This document shows positions 1 through 11,577 of a stretch of 64,000 bases of DNA, piece by piece. The notes under the pieces were generated by a model. That model was not told where the DNA came from. It was given only the letters and a program-made list of their open reading frames with translations, and ran no database searches. Origin of the DNA: Raffaelea ambrosiae (Eukaryota; Ascomycota; Sordariomycetes; Ophiostomatales; Ophiostomataceae); contig PCDI01000017.1 in NCBI GenBank assembly GCA_002778195.1, positions 407,092 to 471,091 on the forward strand, given 5' to 3'. Each line of letters begins with the position of its first letter. Positions within the stretch are counted from its first letter, which is position 1. The position numbers and the translations under genes are program-made.

Positions 1-1790
1 GGGGGGGACAGACATACACAAACAACTACAGAGAAAAAAAGAGGATCTGGCTTGCATCTTTCGCCGCAGCACGCTACTTTACTCACCCAGCTAAGCTGGG
101 GGAAGAAGAGGGGGGGAGGGACAAACACCATTTCGTCTGGCCTGTCGTGCGTGGCCAGCCCCGTCAGCCAAAGGGAATCTGCCTTTGGCCAATTGGCACC
201 ATCTGGCACCAATTGGCACCTAAGCACTCATGGCCTTTGCTTTTTTTTTTCTCTATTTTTTTTCTCTTTTTTTTTTCTTTCTTTTTTTAGGGCCACGCAC
301 GAGTAGTACGTCTCCGTTGCTTGGTGTCAAGGTAAAAAAAGGAAAGTGCTTTGGTCGACAGAGGGGCCCTGTTTTTCAAGGGCACGCATGCTACTTTTTG
401 TATGGCGACAGGGGTGTGAGCAAGTGGGCTGGCGATCGGCGATTGGCTGGAGGGGGGGTGTTCAGCTACTAAAACCCGGATTTGTCCGTGCTGAGCCGAG
501 CTGAAATGACGGGTCCCCGTCCTTGGGTCTTTGGAGGTGGGGTACAAAGGAAGGTTTTAGTGCACAATCGCAGTGGGTGACAAGTGGGTGACAAGAGGGG
601 AAAAAATACTCTGTAATAGAGAGAGGCAGCCTTAGTACGAGTAGATCTTGGGGGGGAGACGCGTCGTCTGGGGAGGGAGCATGGAAAAAACAAGACAAGC
701 AAAACAGGGGAAAGAGACGTTGGAAAACGAAAACAAAGGAAGAGACAGTGGGTGGCCCCAAGATGCTTTCGGGCTGCCATGTCTGGTGGCTCTTGGAGCA
801 CACAGAGAGGGGCAAGAAAGCCAGAGACATGCCCCGTCGCCGGCTTTCTCTGCGCAATTGGCCTGGTTCCAGACGCAGGTCTAGTTTAGACGCGTTTCAA
901 AAGCCGTGCCGGCTGCACACGACTGCTTGGGCTAGAGGTGGGCAGGAGCGGGCAAAAGGCAGTTGGACATCGTGGTTGGCTCCGATTGCGTGGGTGCTGG
1001 ATGTGCGAAGCTGGCCAGACACTTGGCTGGATGCTTGGATCCCTGGGCCTGGGGAGATGGGCAGGGTATGACGTACGTATGTATTGGGGTCTTTGTTGGT
1101 GGCTCGGCGGTGGGATTGGTTGATTCTTCCTATGCAATAGCTGTCTTTGCTATAAGATTGTATGGAGATCCAGACCATTCAAAGATCTGTGACCTCGAAA
1201 GACATCAGACCTCTTCTGGACCGTTTGGGCCTTGGCAGTATTCATGACTCTCTTTGGAAACAAATTCTTTTTTTCCCCCTTTTTCCTCTTTCCCAAACAA
1301 AACATTCCTTAACCGTCGTTCTTTTTCTTCACTCTTTTCTTTTTTCTCTTTTTCTTTTCGAATGCCTCTTCCTCGTGAGTTGCCTCGACAAGATGTGGAG
1401 TACTCGTACAGGTGGTACATGTGCACAAGAAACAACAGCAAGAATAACAAACAATACCCCAAGTCTAATAATGCCGTAACAGACAACAGCAAGCGCAAAA
1501 CTATGAAACGAAGTTTAAAAAACAGGAACCACAAAAAACACACCATACATGAAAGCCAAAAAGGCGGATTCGATCCTTTTGGGAGACCATTCTAATGATG
1601 AAGAGTTGCGTTGTGTGAAAGAAGCGAGAAGAAGACCATGATGAAGAGAACACCAGAACAAAGAAGAGTAACAAAAAAGAACCGAAAAAAAAAACAACAA
1701 CCGTCATTAATCATGGGCCCGTCCTTGAAGAAAAAAAAAGAGGACGAGAATAAAAAAGGGAACCAGAAAAAAAAAACCCCCCATAAATGC
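1..1790. other. Intergenic, no gene seen
   Basis: No coding region is supported. The stretch is dominated by homopolymer A, T and G tracts. Positions 191-220 hold three tandem decamers of the type aattggcacc, the middle one varied. The right end is the 3' flank of the F-box gene. Short open frames here are compositional and show no recognisable domain. Confidence 0.6.
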
Positions 1791-4067
1791 TCATCGGTCG
1801 TGGATCCGCCCCGGATACTCGTCCAGTGTCCCGAGCACATACTGCTCAAACGCCAGCGAGTCAATTGACCGCTCGTACCGCGGGCCGGCCCGCTCCTCCG
1901 TGGCCGGGCTCCAGTCGTCGTCCGTGGTTGCCCGGAAGAGGTAGCTCTCGAAGCGGGCGAGCGTCGTGCCGTGCGGATGGGGATGGGGATGGGGATGGGG
2001 ATGGGCATTGCGGGTGGCGGTCGCATGAGTGGCGGTGTGGTTGGCGGTGTGGTTTGCCTGCCCCGTCGGGTTGGTTTGGGTCGGGGTCGCCTGGATCACG
2101 GGGGTCGTGCCGTTGGGACGGCTGGGGGATGCCGCGTCGGTGCCATTGGCTTGACCAGCCTGGCCCTGTCCATTCGCCGCGTTGGCGGCGTTGCTCGGCG
2201 GCCCGTGCGACAACGTCTCCGTCAGACAGTCAAAGTCGCCCTCGAGGTGCAGCCGCTGCAGGCGTGGCAAGCGCCCGCCGCGCAGACTGTGGAAGAGCGA
2301 CCGGAAGGAGCCGTGCGACAGCCGGATGCCCGAAAACGACGAGTCCGTCGGATGCAGCGACCGGCCGCGGCCGCCGAGCCGCACGCGCTCGAGCGTGTCG
2401 GCGTGCCGCAGCAGGAACCCCCGCAGGTCGTGCTCTTCGCAGACGACGCCCTTGAGGCTGAAGTCGGTCAGGGCCGAGAAGGCAAAGAGTCCATGGTTGC
2501 TGCCCCCGCCACCACCACTGCTTCCACCAGACCCGCTGCTGCTGCTGCCGCCGCTGCTCCGGTGCGCATGGTGCTGCGGCTGCGGCTGCGGCTGCGGCGG
2601 CGACGTTGACCGATACGGGCTGCTGCTGCCGCCGGGGTGGTGGTGGTGGCTGTTGTTGTTGTTGTTGTTGTTGTTGTTAATGTTGCTGTTGCTGTTGTAC
2701 ACCCCCCCATGGTTCGCATGGTGGCCACCACCACCATGGTGACCATGGCCATAACCAAACGCCCCTCCATGGCCGCCGTAGCCGCCGCCACCATGTCCAC
2801 CATGTCCACCATGTCCACCACCACCGCCACCACCATAGCCGTGGTCGTCCACCAGCGGGCTGTCGTCCATCCCGCCCGCTGCATTCTCGGACAGCAGCTC
2901 GCGGAACAGCAAGACAAACTTGTTGCGCGCCACCGCGTAGTGGTGGAACGCCAGCGACAGGTGCGTGAGGTGGGGCGCGCGCCGCAGCACGTAGCCCAGG
3001 CCGTTGACGGCCCGGAACATGGACGTGGGGAAGTGCACGTTCGTCCAGTCCAGCGTCAGATTCAAGTGCGTCAGGTGGCCGAACACGTTCTCGCTCGCCT
3101 GGAACCAGATGCGTCGGTCGGTCGGCATGCGGAACACCTCCAGCGGGAGCCGGTCCACGGTGAAGCTGGTGAGCCGCGGCCGAGGCGGTGGGGTCGGCGG
3201 CGGCGACACACCGGCAGCAGCAGCAGCAGCAGCAGCACCAGCAGCACCAGCACCGACACGACCAGGCGGCCGTGCCTCGAGCAGCAGCAGAAGATCCAGG
3301 TCCGATTGCGACGGTGGCCGGGATCCACGGACCGACCCCGGTGCCGATCCGGATGTCGAGCCCGGGGCTGACCCGGGCGTGCTATATCCTCCTCCTCCTC
3401 CTCCTCCTCCTCCAGACGGTGGCGGCGGTGGCAGTGGCAGAGGCGGCCGTTGCGGTCCCATGCTGTCTCGCTGGTGCTGCTGCTGCGACTCTTCGACGGC
3501 CATGTTCAGCGCCTGGATGAGCACGTCCAACGCCTTGCACGCCTGGCCATGGTCCATCTTCCAGTTGGTGGGCGGCCCCATGGCCTCGCGCACAATGGGG
3601 ATGTCGTAGGGGCACTGCGTAAAGGTCACGCCCACATGCCGCAAGCCAGACAGGGGCCGCAGAGCCGCGGCGACCTTGACAGGGTCCCGCTCGGCCATGG
3701 CCGGCAGCTTGCTGCGGAGCCGCTCGTACTCGCTAAAGGCGTCCCACGCTTGGCTGAGCTGGAGGGTCTGCTCGGCCTGGGTCATGTGGCACGTCTGGTA
3801 GTACGACGTTTGCCGGGCGTTTTCAGAGTCGGCCTCGGTGAGGTTGAAGGTGATCGACTCGACGGCGGCACGCAGACGGCCGTGGCCGGCAATGCCGCGC
3901 AGCCTAGCGATGTCGTCCCGCCATGGCAGAGCAGTGAACTGGGGGGAGATCAGGTAGTCCAAGCCCACGTCGGCGAGGACGGGCGAGGCGAGACGTAGTT
4001 GGCGGACAGACACGGGGTCGCAGTACGCAAAGATCAGCCGGAGGAGCTCGATCGGAAGAGAGTCCAT
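1791..4067 (-). CDS. F-box domain protein with long low-complexity inserts
   Basis: A single-exon gene of 758 residues. The start is set at the Met opening MDSLPIELLRLIF, because an F-box-like segment (about residues 1-45) begins there; the frame stays open upstream but that part is low complexity. F-box proteins usually bind Skp1 in SCF ubiquitin ligases and recruit a substrate. The middle carries Pro/Gly/Ser runs and then a Gly/His/Asn-rich stretch (about residues 405-475) that ends in an Asn run and a His run. Between them are leucine-rich segments such as HLTHLNLTLDW, which could be degenerate leucine-rich repeats. A (His-Pro)n run from a 6-bp DNA repeat lies near position 1990. No substrate can be inferred. 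It is divergent from the RBR ligase. The F-box assignment is fairly sure and the rest is undefined. Confidence 0.75.
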   Translation of the reverse strand: MDSLPIELLRLIFAYCDPVSVRQLRLASPVLADVGLDYLISPQFTALPWRDDIARLRGIAGHGRLRAAVESITFNLTEADSENARQTSYYQTCHMTQAEQTLQLSQAWDAFSEYERLRSKLPAMAERDPVKVAAALRPLSGLRHVGVTFTQCPYDIPIVREAMGPPTNWKMDHGQACKALDVLIQALNMAVEESQQQHQRDSMGPQRPPLPLPPPPPSGGGGGGGGGYSTPGSAPGSTSGSAPGSVRGSRPPSQSDLDLLLLLEARPPGRVGAGAAGAAAAAAAAGVSPPPTPPPRPRLTSFTVDRLPLEVFRMPTDRRIWFQASENVFGHLTHLNLTLDWTNVHFPTSMFRAVNGLGYVLRRAPHLTHLSLAFHHYAVARNKFVLLFRELLSENAAGGMDDSPLVDDHGYGGGGGGGHGGHGGHGGGGYGGHGGAFGYGHGHHGGGGHHANHGGVYNSNSNINNNNNNNNNSHHHHPGGSSSPYRSTSPPQPQPQPQHHAHRSSGGSSSSGSGGSSGGGGGSNHGLFAFSALTDFSLKGVVCEEHDLRGFLLRHADTLERVRLGGRGRSLHPTDSSFSGIRLSHGSFRSLFHSLRGGRLPRLQRLHLEGDFDCLTETLSHGPPSNAANAANGQGQAGQANGTDAASPSRPNGTTPVIQATPTQTNPTGQANHTANHTATHATATRNAHPHPHPHPHPHGTTLARFESYLFRATTDDDWSPATEERAGPRYERSIDSLAFEQYVLGTLDEYPGRIHDR

Positions 4068-5510
4068 GCTGGGGAAGGGAAGAGAAAAGACGGGGGTGGT
4101 GGTAGTGGTGACGGGGGGGAGACAAGGCTGTGGGGAGACGCTATGGGGGAGGGGCGAAGCTATTAGAGGGCGATTAGGGGACGGGGGGGGGGACGGAAGA
4201 GTGGAGGGGGGGGACATAGAGGATTCGAGAGGAGAGTATGACGGGCTGTTGGGTATGATGGTTCCCAGGTAGTGTAAGATGGGGTTGGGATAGTCCAGAG
4301 ATAGTCCAGAGAGATCGACGAAGGGGGACGAGTGCAAAAAGGAGTGTCTGGGGTATGGAGACCAGAGAGAGCGACAGGCCGGGAAGACTGGAAGCAAGGG
4401 CGGCCCGGTAGACCAGAAAGACCAGGAAGACAAGAGGCCAGAGAGAAGAAAGAGAAAACAGGGAAGGCCAGAAAACCAGCGACGGAGATCAGCAAAAAAC
4501 AAAGAAGGCCTCCAAGAGCGATCTGGCAGGAGATTTCTGCAGAAGCAGGACAGCAAAGCCGCATCGACCGTCTAACAGGAGAGACTGGACGAAAAGCGCA
4601 GCAGCAGGACCGGGCGACAGCACCACAACACGACGGCAGTCATGAGAGCGTGTTGTCGTGAAGTGGTGTGAGACTACCGGAGATATAAAAAGGGTGGGTA
4701 TCTGGTGTGGATGCCGCGTGCGTGTGGGAGCGAGTGAACGGGTGAGCTGCGAATGCGTTGTCTGATATAGACCGCAGGGCCAGGACACATGCCGGGACGT
4801 GAGCAGGACACATATATACGACGTGTCTGGGGATGGCGGTGGCCGCTGCGGTTGAGAGTGGGAGTGTTTGGTGGGAGTGATCTTTTTGTGATTTTAAGTG
4901 ATTTTTTGTCTTTTTTTGTGTGTGCTCTCTTTTGGGGGTTGGGATTTACCAAAAAAAAAGAAGAAGAAAAAAAAAAAAGAGATAGGCTTTCTCGGACATG
5001 CAAACAGACAAAAAAAAGAAGAAGCATGGGAAACGAAAAAGACGGGACGGGGAACGGGGGCCAGGAACAGACCACAGGACGAGAGGCAGAGTGCGCGAGA
5101 AAAAAAGGGCAGCCAGGAACCAAAAAAAAAAACACAAAAAGGGACAAGGGAAAAGGCAGGGATCGACCCAACAAACGCACACCGATTGGGATTTGCCAGG
5201 CCAGATGCAGGCCCGATGCAGACCTCGCAGCCCAGCAAGAGACGCCCTTGGATGCAGAGGCCAGGGAAAACAGGAGGCACAATATGCAAGGAAGCCAGAA
5301 TTGGGAAATTCGATATGCAGGCGGAAGGGACGAGGGCCTTACCCGAAGAAGTCGGTGAGGATGGCGATGGAGCAGAGTCGTGGTGAGCAGCGATCGACAG
5401 GCAGGGAATAAAATAAAATAGAATAAAAATTGGAAAAAGAACAAAGAATCAAGAATAAAATAATTAAAAAAAATAAAAACGAATCAATGCACCAATAAAG
5501 AATATACCCC

Positions 5511-5540
5511 AAATGCAACAAAATGCAACAAAATGCAACA
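5511..5540. repeat. Three perfect tandem decamers (aaatgcaaca)
   Basis: Three exact back-to-back copies of a 10-bp unit in A-rich noncoding sequence, read directly. A fourth copy breaks down after four bases. Confidence 0.9.
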
Positions 5541-7460
5541 AAAGAAAACAAAACAATACAATGCAAGAGACGGAAAGCCCAGCAGAGAGACAACAGTGAC
5601 AAAAAAAAGGGATGTCGTTTCCCTGTTCTTCGCCCCTGCTCACTGCTGTTTTCTGTCAATTTGTTTGACAAGCTCGAAAAACATGGCACAGAACAGCTCT
5701 TAATATGCCGCCAGCCGTAGGACGGTGTGCGCCTGCCAGGCGACGTGCAGGGCGTGTGGGTGGGCTCCCTTTTGGAGATGGCCCTTTTTTTTTGTCCTCA
5801 CGCGCGTTTCTCCAGGTCTGGCAAGATACCGTCTGGTACCGTCTGGGTACTCTGCTTCTTGCCCGCCAGTCCACTCTTTCTGTCTTTCTGCTGGCGACTG
5901 CTCCCTTCTCGCGTGCCGCGTGCCTCGTGCCTCGTGCCTTGTGCTTTTTCTCCTCTTCGTCTGCTGGGGTTGCATGCACGCTGGAGCTCGGGGAACGGTC
6001 TTGCCAGGCACCAGCACCACACGAGCGGCAGAGGCTAGCGGAGGGCATGCTCGCTAGGGAGCACACTAACAAAGGAAAAGAAGAAAAAAACACATGCCCC
6101 TCTTGGGCTCTGACCTACTTTCTTCTCTGCACATTCGATGCAGCTGCAACCGTTCTGGCGCACTTCTGGGTCCAAACAAGCGGTGATGGAGTGGGGTGGC
6201 AAGAGCCGGGCAAGGTGGAAAGGGGGGGGGGAGACGACAGAAAGGTGCCATTGGACGGGGGTAGCATGGCACGGAAGGCGAGTTGTTGGCGCATTCTCTA
6301 CGGCACTACGGCACTACGAGCATGCAGGAGCAAGTGTCCCCGTGGTCGTGCCGGGTGCTTGTTGGGGGAACACATTGCTGGCGAGTGCTTTTAGGTGTTG
6401 ATGTTGGAGTGTTTTCTCGTGTTCACGTACTCGAGGACTGAGTATTATCCAATATCCAATACCAGAGTACCAGAGTACCAGAATAGTCTAGACAAAGCAT
6501 TGGGTTTGGATCCGATTGGAGTGGGAGTGTTGAATTGCATTTGTCACGCCGGCGATTGACCGGGGCCTTTTCACGGTCAAGCACACGCAGAACGAGGAAC
6601 GGCGTCGAAATGGCGGAACGGGCTCTGGTTGGTCTGCACACCGAGAATGCCCAGAGGAGACGCAGGAGGGTGTGAGCAGCAGAGGGTGGCCGCGGAGGGT
6701 GGCAGTGTGGCAGCCCCAGCAGGCAGAGAAGGCAGTTTGAAGCACGATGCATGAAACGAAACCTGTAAGATACGATACGATGCGCCGCACACGAGAGCAC
6801 ACTGGCGGGCAACTCGACCATCTTACTACGTATCTCACTACATAGTTAGTATGTACGAGTATGCAGTTGCATGGCACGCTTACCGAGCTTGGGGGCGGCG
6901 TGGGATGCCCAGCGCGGTGACGTCGGCGGGTGGGGAGTGTCCAGTTTCCTGCGGAGAGAGAGGGGGGGCCGCGGGCGCAAGGGTCTTGGGGTTTGCAGCT
7001 GGTTGTGGTGAACGGATTAGTGCGTGTGTGAGTGGTGTCGTCGGTCGTCTTGGGAGGATGCGGCTCGTGTTCTGCTCTGGTATTTGATAGTCTCACCGCC
7101 AGAGAAGGAAGGTTCTGTAGTATTTTTTTTCTGGCCCGATGGGGAAGGATGTGGTCTGTGCGCTGCCGCCACTGCTGCGAAACGGCGGAGAATGCCAGAA
7201 ACGACGAAAGGCACAGTACCCGTAGAGAGACATCTCGAGGAGGAGGCCCCACGGACGAGACACCGTCTCAAGGACATCCAAGACAGCGGGCACAGCGAGA
7301 AGAGTCACAGAACAGCCACAGAACAGCCAAAGAACAGCAAGAACAGACCAAAGAACAGCACAGGCCGGCCGAGGGTGGAACCACCCTCTGCAGAAGCGCG
7401 CCCGCCATGCTGCCACTGTCCCACCGCATTTCCGGGCTCTGCCACGGTCTGCAAGGAGGC

Positions 7461-7557
7461 GTCTTGCCTCTTGGGGGGGGGGATCTGGCTCACCGGATTG
7501 GTATGGCCCGTCTTGCCTCTTGGGGGGGGGATCTGGCTCACCGGATTGGTATGGCCC
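7461..7557. repeat. 49-bp direct tandem duplication
   Basis: Unit 1 (7461-7509) and unit 2 (7510-7557) both begin gtcttgcctcttgg and end ggtatggccc. They differ only by one G in an internal G run (10 versus 9). Near identity implies a recent duplication. No coding function is evident. Confidence 0.95.
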
Positions 7558-8661
7558 GTGGACTTGCCAGATGTCTGCCTAACATCTCGTGCTGCCCCTC
7601 CCCGCCCTGTGTTCGCGGCGCACAAAGACCTCAGCATCCGCTGCAACCCTGCTGCCAGGATCACCACACTCCTGCAGGACAGGAGGACAGGAGGACAGAA
7701 GGGACGCCCTGTGCTGCCACACCGCGCAGACACGTCTTTGCCCTGCAGTTGAGCCACGTCTGTCTCGAGCATGCGGCTGCTGGAGCTCGCCGACTGGCTG
7801 CTCGTATTGGCGGAGGGAGCTGTCAAAAGCACCCGAGAAAGCGAAAAAAAAAAAAAAAAAACCGTTGAGCCGCTGTTGGAAATGCCCATAAAGACATCCC
7901 TCACGCCTGTCGGCGACAGTTGGGCCCCGCTGTGGAACCATTGGGGTTCTTTTTCATACCAGCTGGCTTCAAGCTGGCTTGACAAGCTGCTGACTTGACC
8001 AGCTGGTGAGCTAACTGCTGGAAGTGCGAGTTCTTCCAGGCAGGCACTTGCTCTCCCGCCATGACAGAGCGGCAGGGCTTATCTCTTTATCGCCGCGTCG
8101 GTGCCCGTCAGGCCCCGTCAGGCCCCGACTGCAGCGACTGCAGCGGCTGGCAGCGACCCACAGCGCTGTCGCGGCCAGCCAGGCTCCAGCATAATGGGGA
8201 CTGCGCCACGGCCAGGCCGACACGTGCCGGGCAGACAAAGAGCTAGCCCAGCAAGGGGAGCCTCTCCCACAAAGGCTCCCAGCACCGCCCGCACCCACTA
8301 GACTTTTTCGGCCTGTCATCACAGGCTTGCCGAACGCTGCCCCAATCCCTCCGAACCACCACCACGGTCGTTATCATTTGCCGACGCGACACCGAACAGC
8401 CCGGCACGCTCTAGTTTTTTTTTTTTTTTTTCTCTCTCCTGCCCTTGTCTTGATTCACGGTTTTTTTTCCATCGTTTTCCCCCTCCCTGTCTCTGCTCCC
8501 CGCAACCATGCGCGACTGCACCCTGGCTGCTGCTGTCCAGCTATGAGGCCGTCTGCTGCACGTCGTCTGCGAACGACCATTCCCGAGAGACCACCGACAT
8601 CGCCTGCCACCCGCCCATCCTGCCGCCCATCACGGCCGCCAACCACCCTCCCACCGCCGCC

Positions 8662-11577
8662 ATGGTGCTCTCCGGCCTGCTGGACGCCGTCAAGCAGCGG
8701 AGCGCCAGCAACGCCGCCTTCAAGCGGCCGTCGCCGCCCTCGGGCCTGTTCCTCACACGCATGAGCTCGCGTGTCAGCATCGTCGACGAGAGAAGTGAGC
8801 GCGACGCCGCGGCTGCCGGTGCCGGCAGGGGAGGAGGACCGGATGCCGATGCTGACCCTTCCTCTGCTGGACCACCAGCTGCCCCTGCTGCAGGACCGTC
8901 GACGGCCACGCCGTCCACGCCTTCGGCGCCCCAGCCCACACAGGCCAAAGGACGAAAGCGGACATCGACCAAGACCTCCTCCTCTGCTCCGGCCAGCCAT
9001 GGCGCCTCCTCGTCGTCCTTCTCCTCCTCCTCCAACTCGTCTACAGCGTCCTACCCCCCTCCTCCAGCCGTCCAGCTGCCCCCCGAATACATCGCCGACG
9101 ACTCGCACCTCGCGCCCGTCCCCCAGCCGGCTCCCGACCTGCGCGAGCTCAACCACAGTCTCGAGGCCCTTGCCGTCGTCTTCCCCGACGTCCAGGTCGA
9201 GGTCTTCCGCGAGATGCTGACCAGCTTCGACGGCGAGTCGCGTCTGGCCCTGGTCGCCGACGCCCTGCTCAAAAACCGCGTCGCCTGGGTCAAGGGGCGC
9301 TGGCGCGTCCAGCGGGACGAGGGTGTGGCATCGAGTGGAAGTGAGACCGCCAACGCCACCGCCAACGCAACCGCCAACGCCGCCGCCAGCGAGACCGCCA
9401 GCGAGACCGCCAGCGAGACCGCCAGCGAGACCGCCAGCGAAACCGCCCACGATACTGCCAACCCAGCAGCCGACAACGCCAACGCCAACGGACACGGACA
9501 CGGACACGGAAACCAGCCCCGAAACGACCCCCACGACCACGGCCCCCCCCATGTCCTCCCCAACGACCGCTTCCGAAGCCCTGCCTACAAGCAGGCCGCC
9601 CGCAACCTCGCCTGCCGCGAGTTCGTCGGCCTGTCGCGCTCGACCATCCATGCCGTCCTCGCCGAGCAGAACTACGCCTACCTCGACGCCCGCCGCGCCC
9701 TCGTCCAGCTGTCCTCCAAGTCCTGGCGCTTCACCATCTCAGCCCTGATCTTGCGCCGCAAGCCCGTCTCCGCCGCCGAGGCCGAGAACCACCCGCTGAT
9801 CGTCTGGAAGTCGTCGGGCCGCGGCTCCATCCTGCCCACCATCAAGGCCACCGGCAGCCCCGAGCTCGACCGCGAGCTGTACGACGCCCTCGTCGCGCCC
9901 CTGCGCATCCAGCAACGCGCCAAGCAGGAGGGCGAGGATCGCGAGCTGGCCAGCGTGCTCAATGCCGCCGAGGCCGAGTCGGCGGGAGCGGTCTACGAGT
10001 GTGCCTGCTGTTTCAGCACCGCGCCCTTTGAAGAGGTGACCACATGCAGTGGCTACGGGACCATGGAGGGTGGCGATGACGACGGCGACGGCGACGGCGA
10101 CGGCGACCACAGCAAAAAAGACAGCAAGGACAACAGCGACGCGTCATCGTCGTCTTCTTTTTCCCCCTCGTCCTCCTCGTCCTCCGACACCCCCCACATC
10201 ATCTGCTTCCGGTGCGTCCAGCACTCCATCCGCGAGGCCGTCTTTGGCCAGGGCTGGGCGCGCACCATCGACCCGGACCGCGGCACCATGCGCTGCCCGG
10301 CCGTCGGCCGCTGCGAGTGCGCCGGCGTCGTGCCCGTCGACCACGTGCACCGCGCGCTGCTGGCCGAGCCGCGCGGCGCCGACGTGGTGCAGCACCTGGA
10401 GCGGCGCCTGGCCGAGCACAGCCTGGTGGCCAGCGGCCTGCCGCTGGTGCGCTGCCCCTTTTGCGCGTATGCCGAGGTGGACGACATCTACGTGCCGCGC
10501 CACGAGGCGCCGCTGCGCCTGCGCGTCGACAGCCTGTACAGCGTGGCCTTTTTGTGCGTGCTGTTCGGCGCGACGCCGTTCCTGGTGCTGCCGCTGCTGG
10601 CCCTGATCGTGTGGGCCGTGCTGCTGCCGAGCCTGCCGGCGTCTGTGGTGGAGCGCCTGTCGCCGCCGCTGGGGCGTCTGCGGCGGCCGCAGCCGCCTCG
10701 TCGGCCGTCCAAGACGCTGTCGACGCTGTCGAAGCTGGGGGCGCTGGTGTCGCGGACGTATGTGGGCGGCGAGGTGGCGGCGGCGATGACGCGGTTCCGG
10801 CGGCGGCGGCGGGGCCACCGGTTCCAGTGCCAGAACCGGCGGGGCGGCTGCGGACGGGTGTCGTGCCTGTCGTGCGGCAAGGCCTGGACGGACATCCACG
10901 TGTGCCACGAGTCGGCGCTGGTGGCGCTGCGCACGCAGGTCGAGCAGGCCATGAGCATGGCCATCAAGCGCGTCTGCCCGCGCTGCCACACCTCCTTTGT
11001 CAAGACGGTCGGCTGCAACAAGCTGACCTGCCCCTGCGGCTACAAGATGTGCTACGTGTGCCGCCGCGACATCTCCGGCACCGAGGGCCCCGACGCCGGC
11101 TACCGCCACTTCTGCGACCACTTCCGCCCCCTCGGCGACGGCCGCCCGTGCAACCAGTGCCGCAAGTGCAATCTCTGGGAGACCGAGGACACCGAGGCCG
11201 TCCTGGCCGCGGCCCGCAGAGAAGCCGAGCGCAAGTGGCGCGAGACCGAGCGCCGCGAGCTGAGCGCCGCCGAGCGGGCGTTCCTCGAGACGGGTGTCGC
11301 CGTGCAGCCGACCGCCGCGGCGGCGGCGGCGCGACGCTTTGTCGGGACCGTTCTGGGGACGGCGGCGGCGGCGGCAGACGAGAAGACGGCGGACGGGATC
11401 GGGATCGGGGACGATGGCGGCCACGGCGGCCACCACGACGGTCACGACCACCACCTCAATGGCGACCACGATGACGACGACGACAGCCTCAGCCAGATCA
11501 CGACAGCGCTCTCGCACATCCGTCTGCCCTCTCTGGCCAACGTGCTCGACTGGGTGCTGGAGAGTCTATTTGTGTGA
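8662..11577 (+). CDS. RNF216/TRIAD3-like RBR E3 ubiquitin ligase with membrane segment inside the IBR
   Basis: A single exon of 971 residues. RBR ligases take ubiquitin from an E2 onto a RING2 cysteine and then pass it to substrate. RING1 begins at ECACC (Cys447, 449, 450) and resumes at ICFRC (Cys515, 518) after an Asp/Ser-rich insert. The IBR starts with CPFC (Cys598, 601), but its next cysteine is Cys723 (FQC). Residues about 626-659 in that gap form a strongly hydrophobic segment. RING2/Rcat follows with CPRC and the predicted catalytic Cys785 in VGCNKLTC. Downstream HFCDH and CNQCRKCNLW resemble the RNF216 C-terminal helical/zinc region. The N-terminal half has Ser/Pro-rich sequence and five ASET repeats. 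The start is the first Met, after a pyrimidine-rich leader. Family is confident; target and membrane are unknown. Confidence 0.85.
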   Translation: MVLSGLLDAVKQRSASNAAFKRPSPPSGLFLTRMSSRVSIVDERSERDAAAAGAGRGGGPDADADPSSAGPPAAPAAGPSTATPSTPSAPQPTQAKGRKRTSTKTSSSAPASHGASSSSFSSSSNSSTASYPPPPAVQLPPEYIADDSHLAPVPQPAPDLRELNHSLEALAVVFPDVQVEVFREMLTSFDGESRLALVADALLKNRVAWVKGRWRVQRDEGVASSGSETANATANATANAAASETASETASETASETASETAHDTANPAADNANANGHGHGHGNQPRNDPHDHGPPHVLPNDRFRSPAYKQAARNLACREFVGLSRSTIHAVLAEQNYAYLDARRALVQLSSKSWRFTISALILRRKPVSAAEAENHPLIVWKSSGRGSILPTIKATGSPELDRELYDALVAPLRIQQRAKQEGEDRELASVLNAAEAESAGAVYECACCFSTAPFEEVTTCSGYGTMEGGDDDGDGDGDGDHSKKDSKDNSDASSSSSFSPSSSSSSDTPHIICFRCVQHSIREAVFGQGWARTIDPDRGTMRCPAVGRCECAGVVPVDHVHRALLAEPRGADVVQHLERRLAEHSLVASGLPLVRCPFCAYAEVDDIYVPRHEAPLRLRVDSLYSVAFLCVLFGATPFLVLPLLALIVWAVLLPSLPASVVERLSPPLGRLRRPQPPRRPSKTLSTLSKLGALVSRTYVGGEVAAAMTRFRRRRRGHRFQCQNRRGGCGRVSCLSCGKAWTDIHVCHESALVALRTQVEQAMSMAIKRVCPRCHTSFVKTVGCNKLTCPCGYKMCYVCRRDISGTEGPDAGYRHFCDHFRPLGDGRPCNQCRKCNLWETEDTEAVLAAARREAERKWRETERRELSAAERAFLETGVAVQPTAAAAAARRFVGTVLGTAAAAADEKTADGIGIGDDGGHGGHHDGHDHHLNGDHDDDDDSLSQITTALSHIRLPSLANVLDWVLESLFV
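9385..9444 (+). repeat. Five tandem 12-bp units encoding ASET repeats
   Basis: Five in-frame copies of gccagcgagacc (the last with one change) lie in the N-terminal half of the RBR ligase. The 12-bp length preserves frame, so copy number is likely to vary between strains. Confidence 0.9.

Larger units (their letters stand above)
4068..8661. other. 4.6-kb intergenic between divergent F-box and RBR genes
   Basis: No gene is supported. The sequence holds long A and T tracts, short tandem duplications (5511-5540, 5827-5846, 8104-8123, 8128-8145), a degenerate heptamer run near 5912-5944 and a 49-bp duplication at 7461-7557. A T17 plus CT-rich tract around 8414-8440 lies just before the RBR start codon and is probably its promoter or leader. 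Short frames in this stretch are not conserved-looking. Confidence 0.55.

Noticed and set aside
10144..11517. Long antisense open frame (457 codons) opposite the RBR ligase
   Set aside because: GC-rich codon use of the real gene leaves the opposite strand open; the translation is Arg/Ala/Gly-rich with no domain.
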